Counted from the first letter of the stretch, positions 26,103 through 35,383 are shown. The stretch: DNA of 64,000 bases from an uncultured Propionibacterium sp. (GCA_938036835.1 CALHWB010000037.1:1-64000); one strand, 5' to 3'. The notes: generated from the letters alone by a model not told the origin. Numbers and translations: made by a program.

Positions 26103-27107
26103 CTAGTTCTCGACCGTCTCGTCCGCCTCGTCCAGCAGGGCCTGCGGTATGGTCACGCCCATTCTTCCGGCGGCCGCGGTGTTTAGCACGAGCTTGGGAG
26201 TGTGTTGCGATTCCACCGGCAACTGCCCGACCTCGGCCCCCTCGGTGAGGATACGGACGGCCATCTGGCCGGTCTGCCTGCCCAACTCGTGGTAGTCCAG
26301 GCCGTAGGTGATCAAGGCGCCCCTGTGTACCGAATCGGTCTCGCCGGCGATGACCGGGATCCTCCTGGCCTCGGCGACCTGCAGCACCGAGTCCAGGCCG
26401 GCCACGACGTTGTTGTCCGTGGGGACGTAGATCGCATCCACTTCGAGGCCTTGGGCGGCCTGTAGTACCTCGGAGGTGGTAGTGACGGTCGATTCGACCA
26501 CCTCCAGGCCTTCGGCCTGGGCGGCCTTCCGGGCGATGCCAACCTGGACGGCCGAGTTGACCTCGCCGGAGGAGTAGATGATGCCGACCCTCTTCGCATC
26601 CGGATCGAGTCGTTTAACCAGGGCGATCTGTTTGGCGACGGGATTCATGTCCGTGGTACCCGAAATGTTGCCGCCGGGAGCCTGGGTCGAATTCACCAGA
26701 TCGGCGGCTTCTGGGTCGGTGACCGCGGTGAACAGGATCGGGATATCGTCGATTACCTGGGCCGTGGCCTGGGCGGTGGGGGTAGCGATGGCGAGCACCA
26801 GGTCGAGTTTCTGGCTTGCGAACTTGTTGGCGATCGAGGTGGCGGTCGCCTGGTCGCCCTGCGCATTCTGCTCGTCATAGGTAACCTGTAACCCGGCCTG
26901 CGCCAGGGCCGCCTTGAAGCCCTCGCGGGCCGCGTCCAGCGAGGGATGCGAGACGATCTGGGTGATGCCGATCCGGTAGGCACCGGTTGCGGCCGCCCCA
27001 CCCGGTGTGGAATTGGGGCTCCCGGGACCGGCCTGCCCGCCGCCACCGCAGCCGGCGATGGCGAGCGCCCCGGCCGCCAGGAGGGCAGACAGCATGCGCA
27101 GCTTCAT
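26103..27107 (-). CDS. ABC transporter substrate-binding lipoprotein (ABC_sub_bind family, TrpX-like)
   Basis: The 334-residue protein starts at ATG 27107 (MKLRMLSALLAAGALAIAGC) behind GGAAGGA; the longer frame to 27350 has no signal-peptide character at its start. The lipobox IAGC is followed by a Gly/Pro-rich spacer and a periplasmic-binding fold: IGITQIVSHPSLDAAREGF, FTAVTDPEAADLV, VGIIYSSGEVNS and IYVPTDNNVVAGLDSVL. These are hallmarks of the ABC_sub_bind (DUF534) family, known in part to bind aromatic amino acids. Confidence 0.9.
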   Translation of the reverse strand: MKLRMLSALLAAGALAIAGCGGGGQAGPGSPNSTPGGAAATGAYRIGITQIVSHPSLDAAREGFKAALAQAGLQVTYDEQNAQGDQATATSIANKFASQKLDLVLAIATPTAQATAQVIDDIPILFTAVTDPEAADLVNSTQAPGGNISGTTDMNPVAKQIALVKRLDPDAKRVGIIYSSGEVNSAVQVGIARKAAQAEGLEVVESTVTTTSEVLQAAQGLEVDAIYVPTDNNVVAGLDSVLQVAEARRIPVIAGETDSVHRGALITYGLDYHELGRQTGQMAVRILTEGAEVGQLPVESQHTPKLVLNTAAAGRMGVTIPQALLDEADETVEN

Positions 27108-27443
27108 GTTTGGGTCCTTCCAACTCTCGGCCTCGCCGCCACGGCGGCGAGCCCATTCCCGCGCCACGGGCACCAAACTAGTCCCTCGCCCGCGACCCGC
27201 GGGCGATGTCTCACTGGGGTGGCGGCACCCGGCGATTGGCTTCCGGGTTTCCGGGCAGCGCCCCGGCGCCGCGGTGGAAAGGCCGGAAACCGCCGCCTCG
27301 TCCCGGGGCGGCGGACCGCTCGGGCCGCCGGTCGCGCCGGCGGCCGTCATGATGCCGGCGATCCGGCCGCTCTAGGCCGGCACCGGCCGAGGCGCCGGCG
27401 CGGGTCGTCGGCGCCTACCTTGGTGGCGTGGCTCTCGGGGCGG
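27108..27443. other. Intergenic region with two hairpins
   Basis: No gene is supported here. A 9-bp inverted repeat (CTCGCCGCC 27132-27140, GGCGGCGAG 27143-27151) lies 25 bases upstream of the binding-protein start, probably in its leader. Near the other end AGGCGCCG (27390-27397) and CGGCGCCT (27409-27416) form a hairpin beyond the DUF1707 gene, a likely terminator. Confidence 0.45.
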
Positions 27444-27992
27444 TCACCAACTGTTCTCCGGACGATCGTCGTCGCTGCGATACCGGTCCTGGACCTGTCG
27501 TCTCATTCCGGGCTCGCCCGGTGTCGTGGGCTCGCCGAGGCACCGTTTTCGTGACCTGCCGGACCGTCTGTTGCTGACCGCCGAGACGATCGCGATCACC
27601 ACGAACAGGATAAGCACCCTGCTTATGTGAGCCGATCCGGTTGCCAGCACGAATATCAGGAGCGTCCCGATGATCGCCGCCTTGCCCTGCCAGGTGTTTA
27701 TCTGGTCAAGCAACCGCCAAACCTTGGCTGGCGCGCCGGCCGGCCGCCGGCCGGGGGCCGCCGCGGGCCGGTATGGCATCAACTGCTGCGCGTCTGCTGG
27801 CCCATTGCGCCAGTACTGGCCCTCGGCCAGCGGATCGGTGCCGATCAACGCGTTCAATTCGGTGGCATCCGTGGTGTGCAAGGCCACCTCGACCCGATGG
27901 TTGAGACCGCCGGTGTCTAGGTAGCCGGCGGCGTGCCGGCGGCGCAACTCGGCGATCACCCGGTCGCGATCCAGATCATCAATCGGTTCCAC
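27444..27992 (-). CDS. DUF1707 domain membrane protein
   Basis: The 182-residue protein has an N-terminal DUF1707 domain of about 55 residues (DRDRVIAELRRRHAAGYL, TTDATELNALI), a Pro/Ala/Arg-rich linker, then a hydrophobic pair (AAIIGTLLIFVLATGSAHI and VLILFVVIAIVSAV) likely forming a membrane hairpin, and a basic, Arg-rich tail of about 45 residues. The domain is common in actinobacteria and its function is unknown. It stands alone, upstream of and divergent from lysC. Confidence 0.75.
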   Translation of the reverse strand: MEPIDDLDRDRVIAELRRRHAAGYLDTGGLNHRVEVALHTTDATELNALIGTDPLAEGQYWRNGPADAQQLMPYRPAAAPGRRPAGAPAKVWRLLDQINTWQGKAAIIGTLLIFVLATGSAHISRVLILFVVIAIVSAVSNRRSGRSRKRCLGEPTTPGEPGMRRQVQDRYRSDDDRPENSW

Positions 27993-28163
27993 GCGCCCAC
28001 CATAGAACGACCGGCAGACTACCGGATAACCTTACCGTGCCGTTTTAGGGCCGTTTTAGGCCGGTTCGCGCTCGGTTTAGCCGGCCCGGCGCGCTGGGCC
28101 ACCGACCCGCCGGAACACCAATATGGGACGGCGCAGTAATCCGGTCCCGAGTGGTCGAACCGA

Positions 28164-28169
28164 TAGAGT
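28164..28169 (+). promoter_or_regulatory. -10 element of lysC, probably giving a leaderless mRNA
   Basis: TAGAGT at 28164-28169 ends seven bases before the GTG at 28177. This is the spacing expected if transcription begins at the start codon itself. No Shine-Dalgarno sequence precedes the GTG. Leaderless transcripts are frequent in actinobacteria. Confidence 0.5.
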
Positions 28170-28176
28170 TGACCGC

Positions 28177-29487
28177 GTGTCGAGCACGGAATCAACCAAC
28201 CAGCCGGCCCGGCCCGGTCGCATCGTCCAGAAGTTCGGTGGGTCGTCGGTCGCTGACGCCGAGTCGATCAAGCGGGTCGCCCGGCGCATCGTGGCCGCCA
28301 AACAGGCAGGCAATGAAGTGGTCGTGGTGATCTCGGCGATGGGCGATGCCACCGATGACCTGATGGATCTGGCGCTGCAGGTCAGCCCACAGCCACAACC
28401 CCGCGAACTCGATATGCTGCTGACCACCGGGGAACGCCAGTCGGCAGCCCTACTGGCGATGGCCCTCAACGATCTGGGCGCGGAGGCCCTCAGCTACACC
28501 GGCAGCCAGGCGGGTGTGATCACCACCGCCCAGCATGGCAACGCCCGCATCATAGATATCACACCCGGGCGCATCGAGAAATCCCTGGGCGATGGCCACA
28601 TCGTAATCGTGGCCGGCTTCCAAGGTGTCTCGCAGACCACCAAGGATGTCACCACTCTGGGGCGGGGCGCCTCCGACACCACCGCGGTCGCCCTGGCCGC
28701 GGCCCTGGGAGCCGAGGTCTGCGAGATCTATTCCGACGTGGATGGCGTCTTCACCGCCGACCCGCGCATCGTGCGGGGAGCCCGGCAGATCGAGCGGATC
28801 GGCTATGACGAAATGCTGGAACTAGCCGCCTGCGGGGCCAAGATCCTGCACCTGCGCTGCGTGGAATACGCCCGCCGGGAAGGGGTCACCGTGCACGTGC
28901 GCAGTTCATTCAACAACCGGCCAGGCACGCTGGTGTCGGGCTCGGATCGGAAACCGAAGGGGAATGGCATGGAAGAGGCCATTATCAGCGGTATCGCCCA
29001 CGACCGTAGCGAAGCCAAGATCACCGTCGCCGGGGTGCCGGATCGTCCCGGCGTGGCGGCGGTCGTCTTCGATGTGGTTGCCGCGCACGACATCAACGTT
29101 GACATGATCGTGCAGAACGTTTCGGAGATCGCGACCGGGGCGACCGATATCACCTTCACCCTGCCGATGAGCGATGGCAAGAAGGCCGTCGATGCCCTGA
29201 ACGACGCCCGCGAACGCATCGGATTCGCCGATCTGCGCTATGACGATCAAATCGGTAAGGTATCGGTGGTCGGCGTCGGAATGCGCACCCACCCCGGGGT
29301 GACCGCAAGATTCTTCAAGGCATTGGCCGCCGTCGGGGTGAACATCTCGATGATCTCCACCTCCGAGATCCGCATCTCGGTGGTGGTGGACGCCGCCGAC
29401 GTGGATATCGCGGTACAGGCCGCGCACACCGCCTTCGGGCTGGACGCCGCAGAGGAGGCAGTGGTCTACGCAGGAACGGGTCGTTGA
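28177..29487 (+). CDS. lysC: Aspartate kinase
   Basis: The enzyme of 436 residues phosphorylates aspartate, the first step toward lysine, threonine, methionine and diaminopimelate. It shows VQKFGGSSVADAESI at the N-terminus, TTGERQSAALLAMAL, DVTTLGRGASDTTAVA and VDGVFTADPRIV, followed by two ACT domains (TVAGVPDRPGVAAVVFD and VSVVGVGMRTHPGVTA) for feedback control. The GTG at 28177 fits the leaderless promoter; the frame extends to 28123 but without family similarity. The internal ribosome site typical of the beta subunit may lie near ATG 28969 (preceded by AAGGGG). Unlike in many actinobacteria, asd does not follow; murJ does, overlapping by 4 bases. Confidence 0.94.
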   Translation: MSSTESTNQPARPGRIVQKFGGSSVADAESIKRVARRIVAAKQAGNEVVVVISAMGDATDDLMDLALQVSPQPQPRELDMLLTTGERQSAALLAMALNDLGAEALSYTGSQAGVITTAQHGNARIIDITPGRIEKSLGDGHIVIVAGFQGVSQTTKDVTTLGRGASDTTAVALAAALGAEVCEIYSDVDGVFTADPRIVRGARQIERIGYDEMLELAACGAKILHLRCVEYARREGVTVHVRSSFNNRPGTLVSGSDRKPKGNGMEEAIISGIAHDRSEAKITVAGVPDRPGVAAVVFDVVAAHDINVDMIVQNVSEIATGATDITFTLPMSDGKKAVDALNDARERIGFADLRYDDQIGKVSVVGVGMRTHPGVTARFFKALAAVGVNISMISTSEIRISVVVDAADVDIAVQAAHTAFGLDAAEEAVVYAGTGR

Positions 29488-31376
29488 CCCATCCGGCTGG
29501 CCGGCGCTACAGGCGACCCGAGCGAGCCGCCACCGACGGCGCCCCCGAGCCCATGCCACCGCCGCACTGGGCGGAGGATCCGGAAGCCTTCATCGACACC
29601 CGGATCCTGGACCGGCGCGAGCTGCTCGCCGCGCTGGCCCAGCCACGCTTCGAGACGCCACGAGCCGAGACCGACCGGGTCGAACCGGACGAAACCCCCC
29701 GTTCGGCGGCCGAACTGACCGCTGAGATCGATCGGGCGGACCGGCGCAATCTGGGCCGCAACTCCCTGCTGCTGGCCTCCGGCACCCTGGTCAGCCGGGT
29801 CCTGGGTATGGTCAATGGCACGCTGCAGGCCGCGGTACTCGGCTCCCGGGTCGTCGGGGATGCCTTCAGCGCGGCCAACACCCTGCCCAACTTCATCCTG
29901 GTGCTGCTCTCGGGCGGCATCTTGAATGCGGTGCTCATTCCGCAGATCACCAAGGCGATGAAAAGCCCCGACGGCAGCCGGGAGTTCGTCGATCGCCTGG
30001 TCACCCTGGCACTGGCGATGACCGGACTGGTGGCGTTGATCTGCACCGCAGGGGCGGCGCTGCTGATCCGCGCCATCACCTCGCTGCGCGGCCCGGCTCT
30101 CGAACTCGCCGTCGCCTTCGGTTACCTGTGCATGCCGCAGGTGCTCTTCTACGGTGTGTTCGCGGTGCTCGGCAACATCCTCAACGCCCGCGGCAGCTTC
30201 GGCGCCTACGGCTGGGCCCCGGTAGCCAACAACGTGATCGCCATCTCGGGCGAGCTGGTCTTCCTCGCGCTGTGGGGCACCCAGGAAGACCCGGCCAGCT
30301 GGACCCCGGCCATGATCTGGGTACTGGCCGGCACCGCCACCCTGGGCATCGTCGTGCAGGCGGTGATCCTGATTCCCGCGCTGGCCCGCAACGGATTCCG
30401 CTGGCGTCCCCGTTGGGGGTGGCGCGGCTATGGGTTCGGCAGGCTCGGGCGTTTCGCGGCGCTCACCTTCACCGCGCTGGTGATCGCTCAAGGCGGTGGC
30501 CTGCTGGTCGTCCGGGTGGCCACCTATCTGGTTGGCCGGCCGCGCGGGCCGGGCGAGTTCATCCCGGGATACTTCAGCTATCAGCGTGCTCTAGCGCTGT
30601 TCCAGATGCCCTATTCGCTGATCGCTGTCTCGTTGCTCACCGCGCTGTTCCCGCAGCTGGCCAGGGCCTGGCAGCGACGCGACGATCCCAACGTGGGCCT
30701 GCGCGATATGCGTGAACTCGTGTACCGCGGCCTGACGCTGCCGATGGTGGGCATCATCCCGGCAAGTGCGATCTGCATCGCCTTGGCGGTGCCGGTGAGC
30801 AGGGTGGTCTACTTCTCGATGGGGCCGCAGGAGGCCCGGGGCGTGGCGACCCTGCTAGCGGTGATGGCGGCCAGCATGACCGCGTACACCGTGGTCACAC
30901 TGCAACAGCAGTACTGCTTCGCCACCGAGCAGGGGTGGACCAATCTGTGGATGCAGTGCCTGGTGACCGGAGTCCAGATCGGGTTCGCGCTGTTGGGCCT
31001 GCTGGTGCCGCCCGGTCTGGGCATGGCGGTGGTCTGCTTGGGCATGCTAGTCGGCAACGGTCTGCTGGCGGTGGTGTTCGTCCTATACGCGCGGCGCCAG
31101 ATCGGCCCGTTCGGGCTGCGCGGTGTGCTGGTACTGTACCTGCGGCTCGGAGTGGCTTCGACGGTGGCCGGGCTGGCGGCGTGGCTGGTCAGCGGCGTGC
31201 TGACCGGTGCCGGGCCGGCCGCCATCGGCCGCCACCTGTTGGGTGGCGCCGCGGGCGGCGTGGGTTTCGCGCTGGTATTCGTGGCGCTGGCGAAGCTGCT
31301 GCGGATCGGGGAGTTCTTCGATCTGGTGGATCCGATCCTGCGCAGACTGCGGTTACCGGTTGGTGGCCGGGAATAG
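29484..31376 (+). CDS. murJ: Lipid II flippase MurJ
   Basis: The protein of up to 630 residues belongs to the MOP superfamily. After a charged N-terminal tail of about 85 residues come some 14 hydrophobic segments, with the conserved NSLLLASGTLVSRVLGM, LPNFILVLLSGGILNAVLIPQ, NNVIAISGELVF and PGYFSYQRALALFQMPYSL parts. It flips lipid II across the membrane for peptidoglycan synthesis. The first possible start is TTG 29484, overlapping the lysC stop; ATG 29553 is an alternative that shortens the tail by 23 residues. The C-terminal pseudokinase domain found in some mycobacterial MviN is missing. Confidence 0.9.
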   Translation: MTHPAGRRYRRPERAATDGAPEPMPPPHWAEDPEAFIDTRILDRRELLAALAQPRFETPRAETDRVEPDETPRSAAELTAEIDRADRRNLGRNSLLLASGTLVSRVLGMVNGTLQAAVLGSRVVGDAFSAANTLPNFILVLLSGGILNAVLIPQITKAMKSPDGSREFVDRLVTLALAMTGLVALICTAGAALLIRAITSLRGPALELAVAFGYLCMPQVLFYGVFAVLGNILNARGSFGAYGWAPVANNVIAISGELVFLALWGTQEDPASWTPAMIWVLAGTATLGIVVQAVILIPALARNGFRWRPRWGWRGYGFGRLGRFAALTFTALVIAQGGGLLVVRVATYLVGRPRGPGEFIPGYFSYQRALALFQMPYSLIAVSLLTALFPQLARAWQRRDDPNVGLRDMRELVYRGLTLPMVGIIPASAICIALAVPVSRVVYFSMGPQEARGVATLLAVMAASMTAYTVVTLQQQYCFATEQGWTNLWMQCLVTGVQIGFALLGLLVPPGLGMAVVCLGMLVGNGLLAVVFVLYARRQIGPFGLRGVLVLYLRLGVASTVAGLAAWLVSGVLTGAGPAAIGRHLLGGAAGGVGFALVFVALAKLLRIGEFFDLVDPILRRLRLPVGGRE

Positions 31377-31439
31377 AATGCGGTGACAGCCTGGTTTAAG
31401 GTAGTGGAAGTCGCAATCACTCGCTACGGAAGGACCGCA

Positions 31440-31991
31440 GTGACCTACAAGGTTGGCTACATCGTTGGCTCGTTGTCCAGCAACTCCATCAACCGGCGGC
31501 TCGCCCAGGCGTTGGCGAAACTGGCCCCGCCGGAACTCGAACTGGTGGAATTGCCGATCCGCGGTGTTCCGCTGTACTGCCCGGATCTGGAGGCAGACCT
31601 TCCGCCGGCCGTCCGCGAATTGAAGGACGGCATCGAGTCGTGCGATGCGATCCTATTCGTCACCCCCGAGTACAACCGATGGATTCCCGGCGTGTTGAAA
31701 AACGCGATCGACTTCGCCAGCCGCCCCTGGGGCAGCAACTCATTCGCCGGCAAACCGGCCGCCATCACCGGGACGAGTCCTGGCATCCTCGGTGCCGGCT
31801 TGGCCCAGTATCAGCTCCGTTCTCTGCTCGGATTCCTCGATATGATCACGCTGGGTCAGCCGGAGGCATATATTCAGTTCCGTGAGGGGCTCCTCGCCGA
31901 CGATGACAGTGTCGTCGACGAATCCACTCGCGTCTTCCTGGCTGGCTTCATGCAGGCTTTCGCCGCGCACATCGGGCGCGTCGTAGCCTGA
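31440..31991 (+). CDS. NADPH-dependent FMN reductase family protein
   Basis: The 183-residue flavodoxin-like protein begins at GTG 31440 behind GGAAGGA. It has the FMN loop VGSLSSNSINRRLAQAL near residue 10, the FVTPEYNRWIPGVLKNAIDF segment and GKPAAITGTSPG, all typical of quinone/chromate/azo reductases. It probably protects against quinones or electrophiles by two-electron reduction. An upstream frame to 31383 adds 19 residues with no family match. It stands 63 bases after murJ and is likely its own unit. Confidence 0.92.
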   Translation: MTYKVGYIVGSLSSNSINRRLAQALAKLAPPELELVELPIRGVPLYCPDLEADLPPAVRELKDGIESCDAILFVTPEYNRWIPGVLKNAIDFASRPWGSNSFAGKPAAITGTSPGILGAGLAQYQLRSLLGFLDMITLGQPEAYIQFREGLLADDDSVVDESTRVFLAGFMQAFAAHIGRVVA

Positions 31992-32038
31992 GGCCAGGTT
32001 CGGTGGTCGAGCGATCAGGCGAGTCTTCGCTTCGGCCG

Positions 32039-32060
32039 CCATGGGCCCGTGTTCCCATGG
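32039..32060. terminator. Hairpin between convergent FMN reductase and DUF4272 genes
   Basis: CCATGGG (32039-32045) and CCCATGG (32054-32060) form a perfect 7-bp stem with an 8-base loop. The rest of the 216-bp gap holds nothing recognisable. Confidence 0.5.
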
Positions 32061-32207
32061 GGAGGGATTAAGGCGGGCTCATCAGCAGGTCACCTGCGCG
32101 TCCCACCGCCCGCCGCGGATGGCGGCGATTGGCTCGGGGTAGCGGCACAATACGCGCAGGTGGCCTGCCTGACTTTATACCGGGCCACGGCGTGACCCGG
32201 TGGTGTC

Positions 32208-33251
32208 CTAGACGGCCAACTCCGCCGGATAGTGATCCCTGGTATCTGCGTCGTCCCAGTCGATATCGCGATTCAACAGCCAACTCAACGCGCTCAGGCG
32301 CTCGCTCACCACCTCGGCATCCGTGCCGGGAATGCTGCCGCCCCTGCTGTGGGCCCGATCGAGAGCCCACGAGACCGAGTACAGGCCCTCGTATTCATCG
32401 AGCAGCCCGGCGAGCTGGATCAAGGCGGCGTCGGCCAGGAAGGCCTGCTCGCCACGGGCGAGCACGGCGGACTTCACCTGTTCGGTGACGCAGCTATGGG
32501 CGGGCCAGTCCAAGGTGGTGCGTCCCAGCGCCCACAGCAGTTCCTGGGCTGCCTCGATACGCCAGGACAGTTGCAGAGCCGCATGCGGGTCGCGGCTGGC
32601 GAGCAGATCCCGCTCTGCGGGGGTGAGCACCTCGAAGGACTGTGGAAACGCCTGCCGCATGCGGTTCGGGTCGAGTGGGTTGCCGGCGGTCACCGAGCTG
32701 GCGAAATCGGCCACCATCACCAGGGCGATGGTGCGTAGGGCCGTCGTCCGGCCGTCCCGGGGAGTCAGTTCGGTCAGGCTGCGGACGGGAGGCAGCGCCG
32801 GCGGCACCTGGATATTCTTCGCCTCCCCCAGCCACATTCTGGCCAGGGCAGCCCGCTGGGTGGCCTCCGGCATGATGGGCACTCGACCGGTCGGGTTCCC
32901 GTGGGAACCGGGCAGCAGCGGCCGGCCTTGGGGGTCCAATACCGCTCCATCGGCGACCAGCACCGCGTTCGCCTCCTCGGCCCAATCGTTGAGCTGGCGT
33001 AGTTGCGCGGTGTCCGAGATGTCGATGTCGAAACAGTAGGCCCGCTGCACGTCTCGCAGGTGATGGCGCAATGCCAGCCCGGTCGGGTCCAGGGGGTCGG
33101 ACCGCTGGTCGGTGAATGCGGTGAAATCCGCCAGGTGCTTGATGAGGGTCTGGTCCAGCTGGCCATCTCTGGTCCACCGGGGACGCTCGTCGATTGCCGT
33201 GAACCCATGCGGGCACGCATCGGCACGGGTCGAGTACGCGTTGATTTGCAT
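32208..33251 (-). CDS. DUF4272 domain-containing protein
   Basis: The 347-residue soluble protein has a C-terminal half matching DUF4272. The segment DGRTTALRTIALVMVADFA is followed by LDPNRMRQAFPQSFEVLTP, LSWRIEAAQELLWALGR, LLDEYEGLYSVSWALDR and ERLSALSWLLN with a final DIDWDDADTRD. The N-terminal half is less typical and contains SHGNPTGRVPIMPEATQ. The function of the family is unknown. The gene starts 9 bases after the decayed ccdA remnant and may once have been co-transcribed with it and the dsbA-like gene. Confidence 0.8.
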   Translation of the reverse strand: MQINAYSTRADACPHGFTAIDERPRWTRDGQLDQTLIKHLADFTAFTDQRSDPLDPTGLALRHHLRDVQRAYCFDIDISDTAQLRQLNDWAEEANAVLVADGAVLDPQGRPLLPGSHGNPTGRVPIMPEATQRAALARMWLGEAKNIQVPPALPPVRSLTELTPRDGRTTALRTIALVMVADFASSVTAGNPLDPNRMRQAFPQSFEVLTPAERDLLASRDPHAALQLSWRIEAAQELLWALGRTTLDWPAHSCVTEQVKSAVLARGEQAFLADAALIQLAGLLDEYEGLYSVSWALDRAHSRGGSIPGTDAEVVSERLSALSWLLNRDIDWDDADTRDHYPAELAV

Positions 33252-33260
33252 GGGCCAAGA

Positions 33261-34012
33261 CTAGGGTCGTGCGAGGCCTACTGGAAAGCCCGCGGTCCGG
33301 GGTCGGTGCCGCGGCCCGGCGAGGACGAAGACGATCGCCGCCGCCCAGGCGATCCACGGGCCCACCCGGAGCCGGCCGGTGGCACCCGCCCAAGCCGGCG
33401 CGATTGCGGTTGGCCAGCAGCCCAATGAGCGCCAGGACGGCCAATGCGGCGATCGCGAAGACCAGATCGGGCACCCCGGCGAGCACCCGCGGGGCGCCGT
33501 ATTCCAGTTCGGCCTGGCGGTCAACGGGCAACCAGCCGATCAGACCGGCGGTGCCCTCGGCGGTCAGCAGCACCCCACGCCGATGGCCGGGATTCCAGAA
33601 ACCACCGGCAGCCAAGAGTCGCGCCAGGCGAACCGGCCCAACCGCAGCGCCACCTGCCGAGGCCGCAGGCCATTCCTCGGGCGCCGAGACGCCCCCATGG
33701 CAGGGCCAATACCGGCGGCGGCAGCGGAATGCCCAGCAGCTGGAGACCGCCGGCGAGGATCACCAGGGTTCCCACTACGGTGATCGGCAGGTCGCGATGC
33801 CCGGCCAGGACGGCTCCCAGCCCGGCCGCCAGCACCCCGAGCGGCACCAGCGTGGTGAGCAGGCCTGGATAGCACAGGCCCGTGCGGCCCAGCAGCCGGC
33901 CGGGAATGGCAAAGACATAGGCGAAGAAGGCCGGCAACGGCGATACCGAGCAGGGCGACAGCAGCGAGCGGAGCCCACCTATCAGGGTGTCAGCCAGACC
34001 GATATCGATCAT
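33261..34012 (-). pseudogene. ccdA: CcdA/DsbD-like thiol-disulfide transporter, decayed
   Basis: The first ~97 codons (from ATG 34012) read as a CcdA N-terminus with the channel motif LLSPCSVSPLPAFFAYVF and VVGTLVILAGGLQLLGI. The frame then jumps straight to PPVLALPWGRLGARG, which aligns with a much later part of CcdA, so about 75 residues of the middle, including the second cysteine helix, are missing. From there the match moves to a second frame (LRLGRFAWRDSWLPVVSG) and then a third (VLLTAEGTAGLIGWLP, then PDLVFAIAALAVLALIGLL), and finally to a fourth reading ending at 33261 (IAWAAAIVFVLAG). One deletion and at least two frameshifts make a working protein unlikely. Sequencing error cannot explain the deletion. 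Confidence 0.78.
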
Positions 34013-34031
34013 GCCGGCCGCTGCCGGCGGC

Positions 34032-34823
34032 TCACCGCTGGACGCCCGCCGCGGTCAGCTCGTTGTCTAGGGCGCCCCGGAAAACATCGATCGGATGGGC
34101 CCCCAGCACGCCGGTGTGACCGATCAGGAAGGCCGGTACGCTGCTGAGGCCCAGCCGGCGGCCCTCGGCCAGATCGGTCAGGACCGCGGTTCGGTAGTCG
34201 GATGAATCCAGGTCGGCGGCGAACCGCTCAATGTCGGGTACCCCCGCTTGCTGGGCGAAGGAAACCAGACGCTCCCGGGGCAGATCCGGGTGGCCGCCCT
34301 CGGCTATCCCATTGGCGGCGATCGCCGACAGGAACTCCCAGAACCTGCCCTGGGCGCCAGCCGCCCGCCCGGCGATCGCCGCTGCCATCGACTGCTCGCC
34401 GAACACCGGCATGTCGCGAAACTCCACCCGCACCAACCCGGTGTTCACGTATTCCTCGACTATCGACGGCAAGGTGTCCTGCTCGAACTTGGCGCAGAAG
34501 GGGCAGCGATAATCGGCATATTCGATCAGGACGACTGGTGCGTCCGGGCTGCCCATCGCCAGCGGGTCGTCCGCGATGCGCCGCGCCAGGTCGAGTCTGG
34601 GGCTGGTCTGTGGGCTGCCGGGGTTCGTTGGCTGGGGAATGGGGGTATTCCCGGTGGAAGCCGGACCGGTCTGCCCCGGGGCCGGGGTATCGGTCCGGGC
34701 GGGGGCAAGCTGGACGACGAAGGCCAACAGCCCGGCAACCACGGCACCGCACAGGAAGCCCAGGATGAAGGTCCTGTTGCGTGCCGCATTGGCGAACTTG
34801 GCCGGGTCGGCTGGCTCTATCAA
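34032..34823 (-). CDS. Membrane-anchored DsbA-type thioredoxin-fold protein
   Basis: The protein has about 263 residues. An N-terminal segment is followed by one membrane helix (ILGFLCGAVVAGLLAFVVQL), a Pro/Thr/Gln linker, then a thioredoxin fold with the active site CPFC (in ADYRCPFCAKFEQ), an alpha-helical insert and the cis-proline loop SSVPAFLIG. It would form or isomerise disulfides in exported proteins. I prefer the TTG at 34823, which has GAGGA six bases upstream; another TTG at 34880 gives a longer form. Its natural electron partner CcdA, encoded 19 bases downstream, is broken here, so it may work as an oxidase with another partner such as a VKOR. Confidence 0.85.
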   Translation of the reverse strand: MIEPADPAKFANAARNRTFILGFLCGAVVAGLLAFVVQLAPARTDTPAPGQTGPASTGNTPIPQPTNPGSPQTSPRLDLARRIADDPLAMGSPDAPVVLIEYADYRCPFCAKFEQDTLPSIVEEYVNTGLVRVEFRDMPVFGEQSMAAAIAGRAAGAQGRFWEFLSAIAANGIAEGGHPDLPRERLVSFAQQAGVPDIERFAADLDSSDYRTAVLTDLAEGRRLGLSSVPAFLIGHTGVLGAHPIDVFRGALDNELTAAGVQR

Positions 34824-35383
34824 AGCAAATCCTCGTGGTCGGGGTGCCCCTGGATGGCATTCAGCCTCATTATGGCCCAATCGCGCGCCGCAGTCCGGCC
34901 GCCGGCAGGGGACTCGGCTGTTCCGATGGTGTCTAGCCCGATGCGGGGATGAGCCGTATCGGAATGCGGGAAATCGGATCGGCGAGCCGGGTAACCGGTT
35001 TGCGTGGCCGGCCGGTTAGGTGGCTTTGCGGTCAAGGTGCGGCGGTGCATTCGATAAGGCATCGCCGCACCGGCGGTTTCGGCCACGTGCTTGGGATGGT
35101 GCCCTTGGGAGGATACCGCAGCCCGGCTTGGGACCCGGACTGCGGCACCTGCTCCCTTGATTCAAGCAGTCGCTCCCCAATGGCGGTGCGACTCGTCAAG
35201 GTTAATTCAGATCAATGCCAGATTCCAGCCATCTAGTGAGCTAGCTCACCAAATGTCTTGGCCCGAATGCCGGCTTCCGGGCGCTGGCATGCCGCATTGG
35301 GCGGCACACCGACTGGCCGGAAACCGGCTTCCGGGAATCGCGCCTTGGGCCGCCGGTATTTCCGGGCCGGCGATCGTGGCCGA
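34824..35383. other. Intergenic region with hairpin, direct repeats and CRP-like palindrome
   Basis: I see no gene in these 560 bases. There is a 13-bp hairpin (GGTGCGGCG 35036-35044 with CGCCGCACC 35063-35071, extended by four inner pairs), probably the terminator of the Crp-type gene. CCGGCTTCCGGG occurs twice (35270-35281 and 35324-35335). A perfect 14-bp palindrome, GTGAGCTAGCTCAC, is listed separately. Confidence 0.5.
35236..35249. promoter_or_regulatory. CRP/FNR-type palindrome near a Crp-family gene
   Basis: GTGAGCTAGCTCAC is a perfect palindrome of the form GTGA-N6-TCAC, the half-sites used by CRP/FNR proteins. It lies 135 bases beyond the stop of the Crp/Fnr-family gene and about 410 bases upstream of the dsbA-like gene. 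A working promoter next to it is not clear. Confidence 0.45.

Noticed and set aside
32494..33615. Long minus-strand frame overlapping the DUF4272 gene
   Set aside because: Only its first part is real CcdA-remnant sequence. The rest is antisense-like filler in another frame of the DUF4272 gene.
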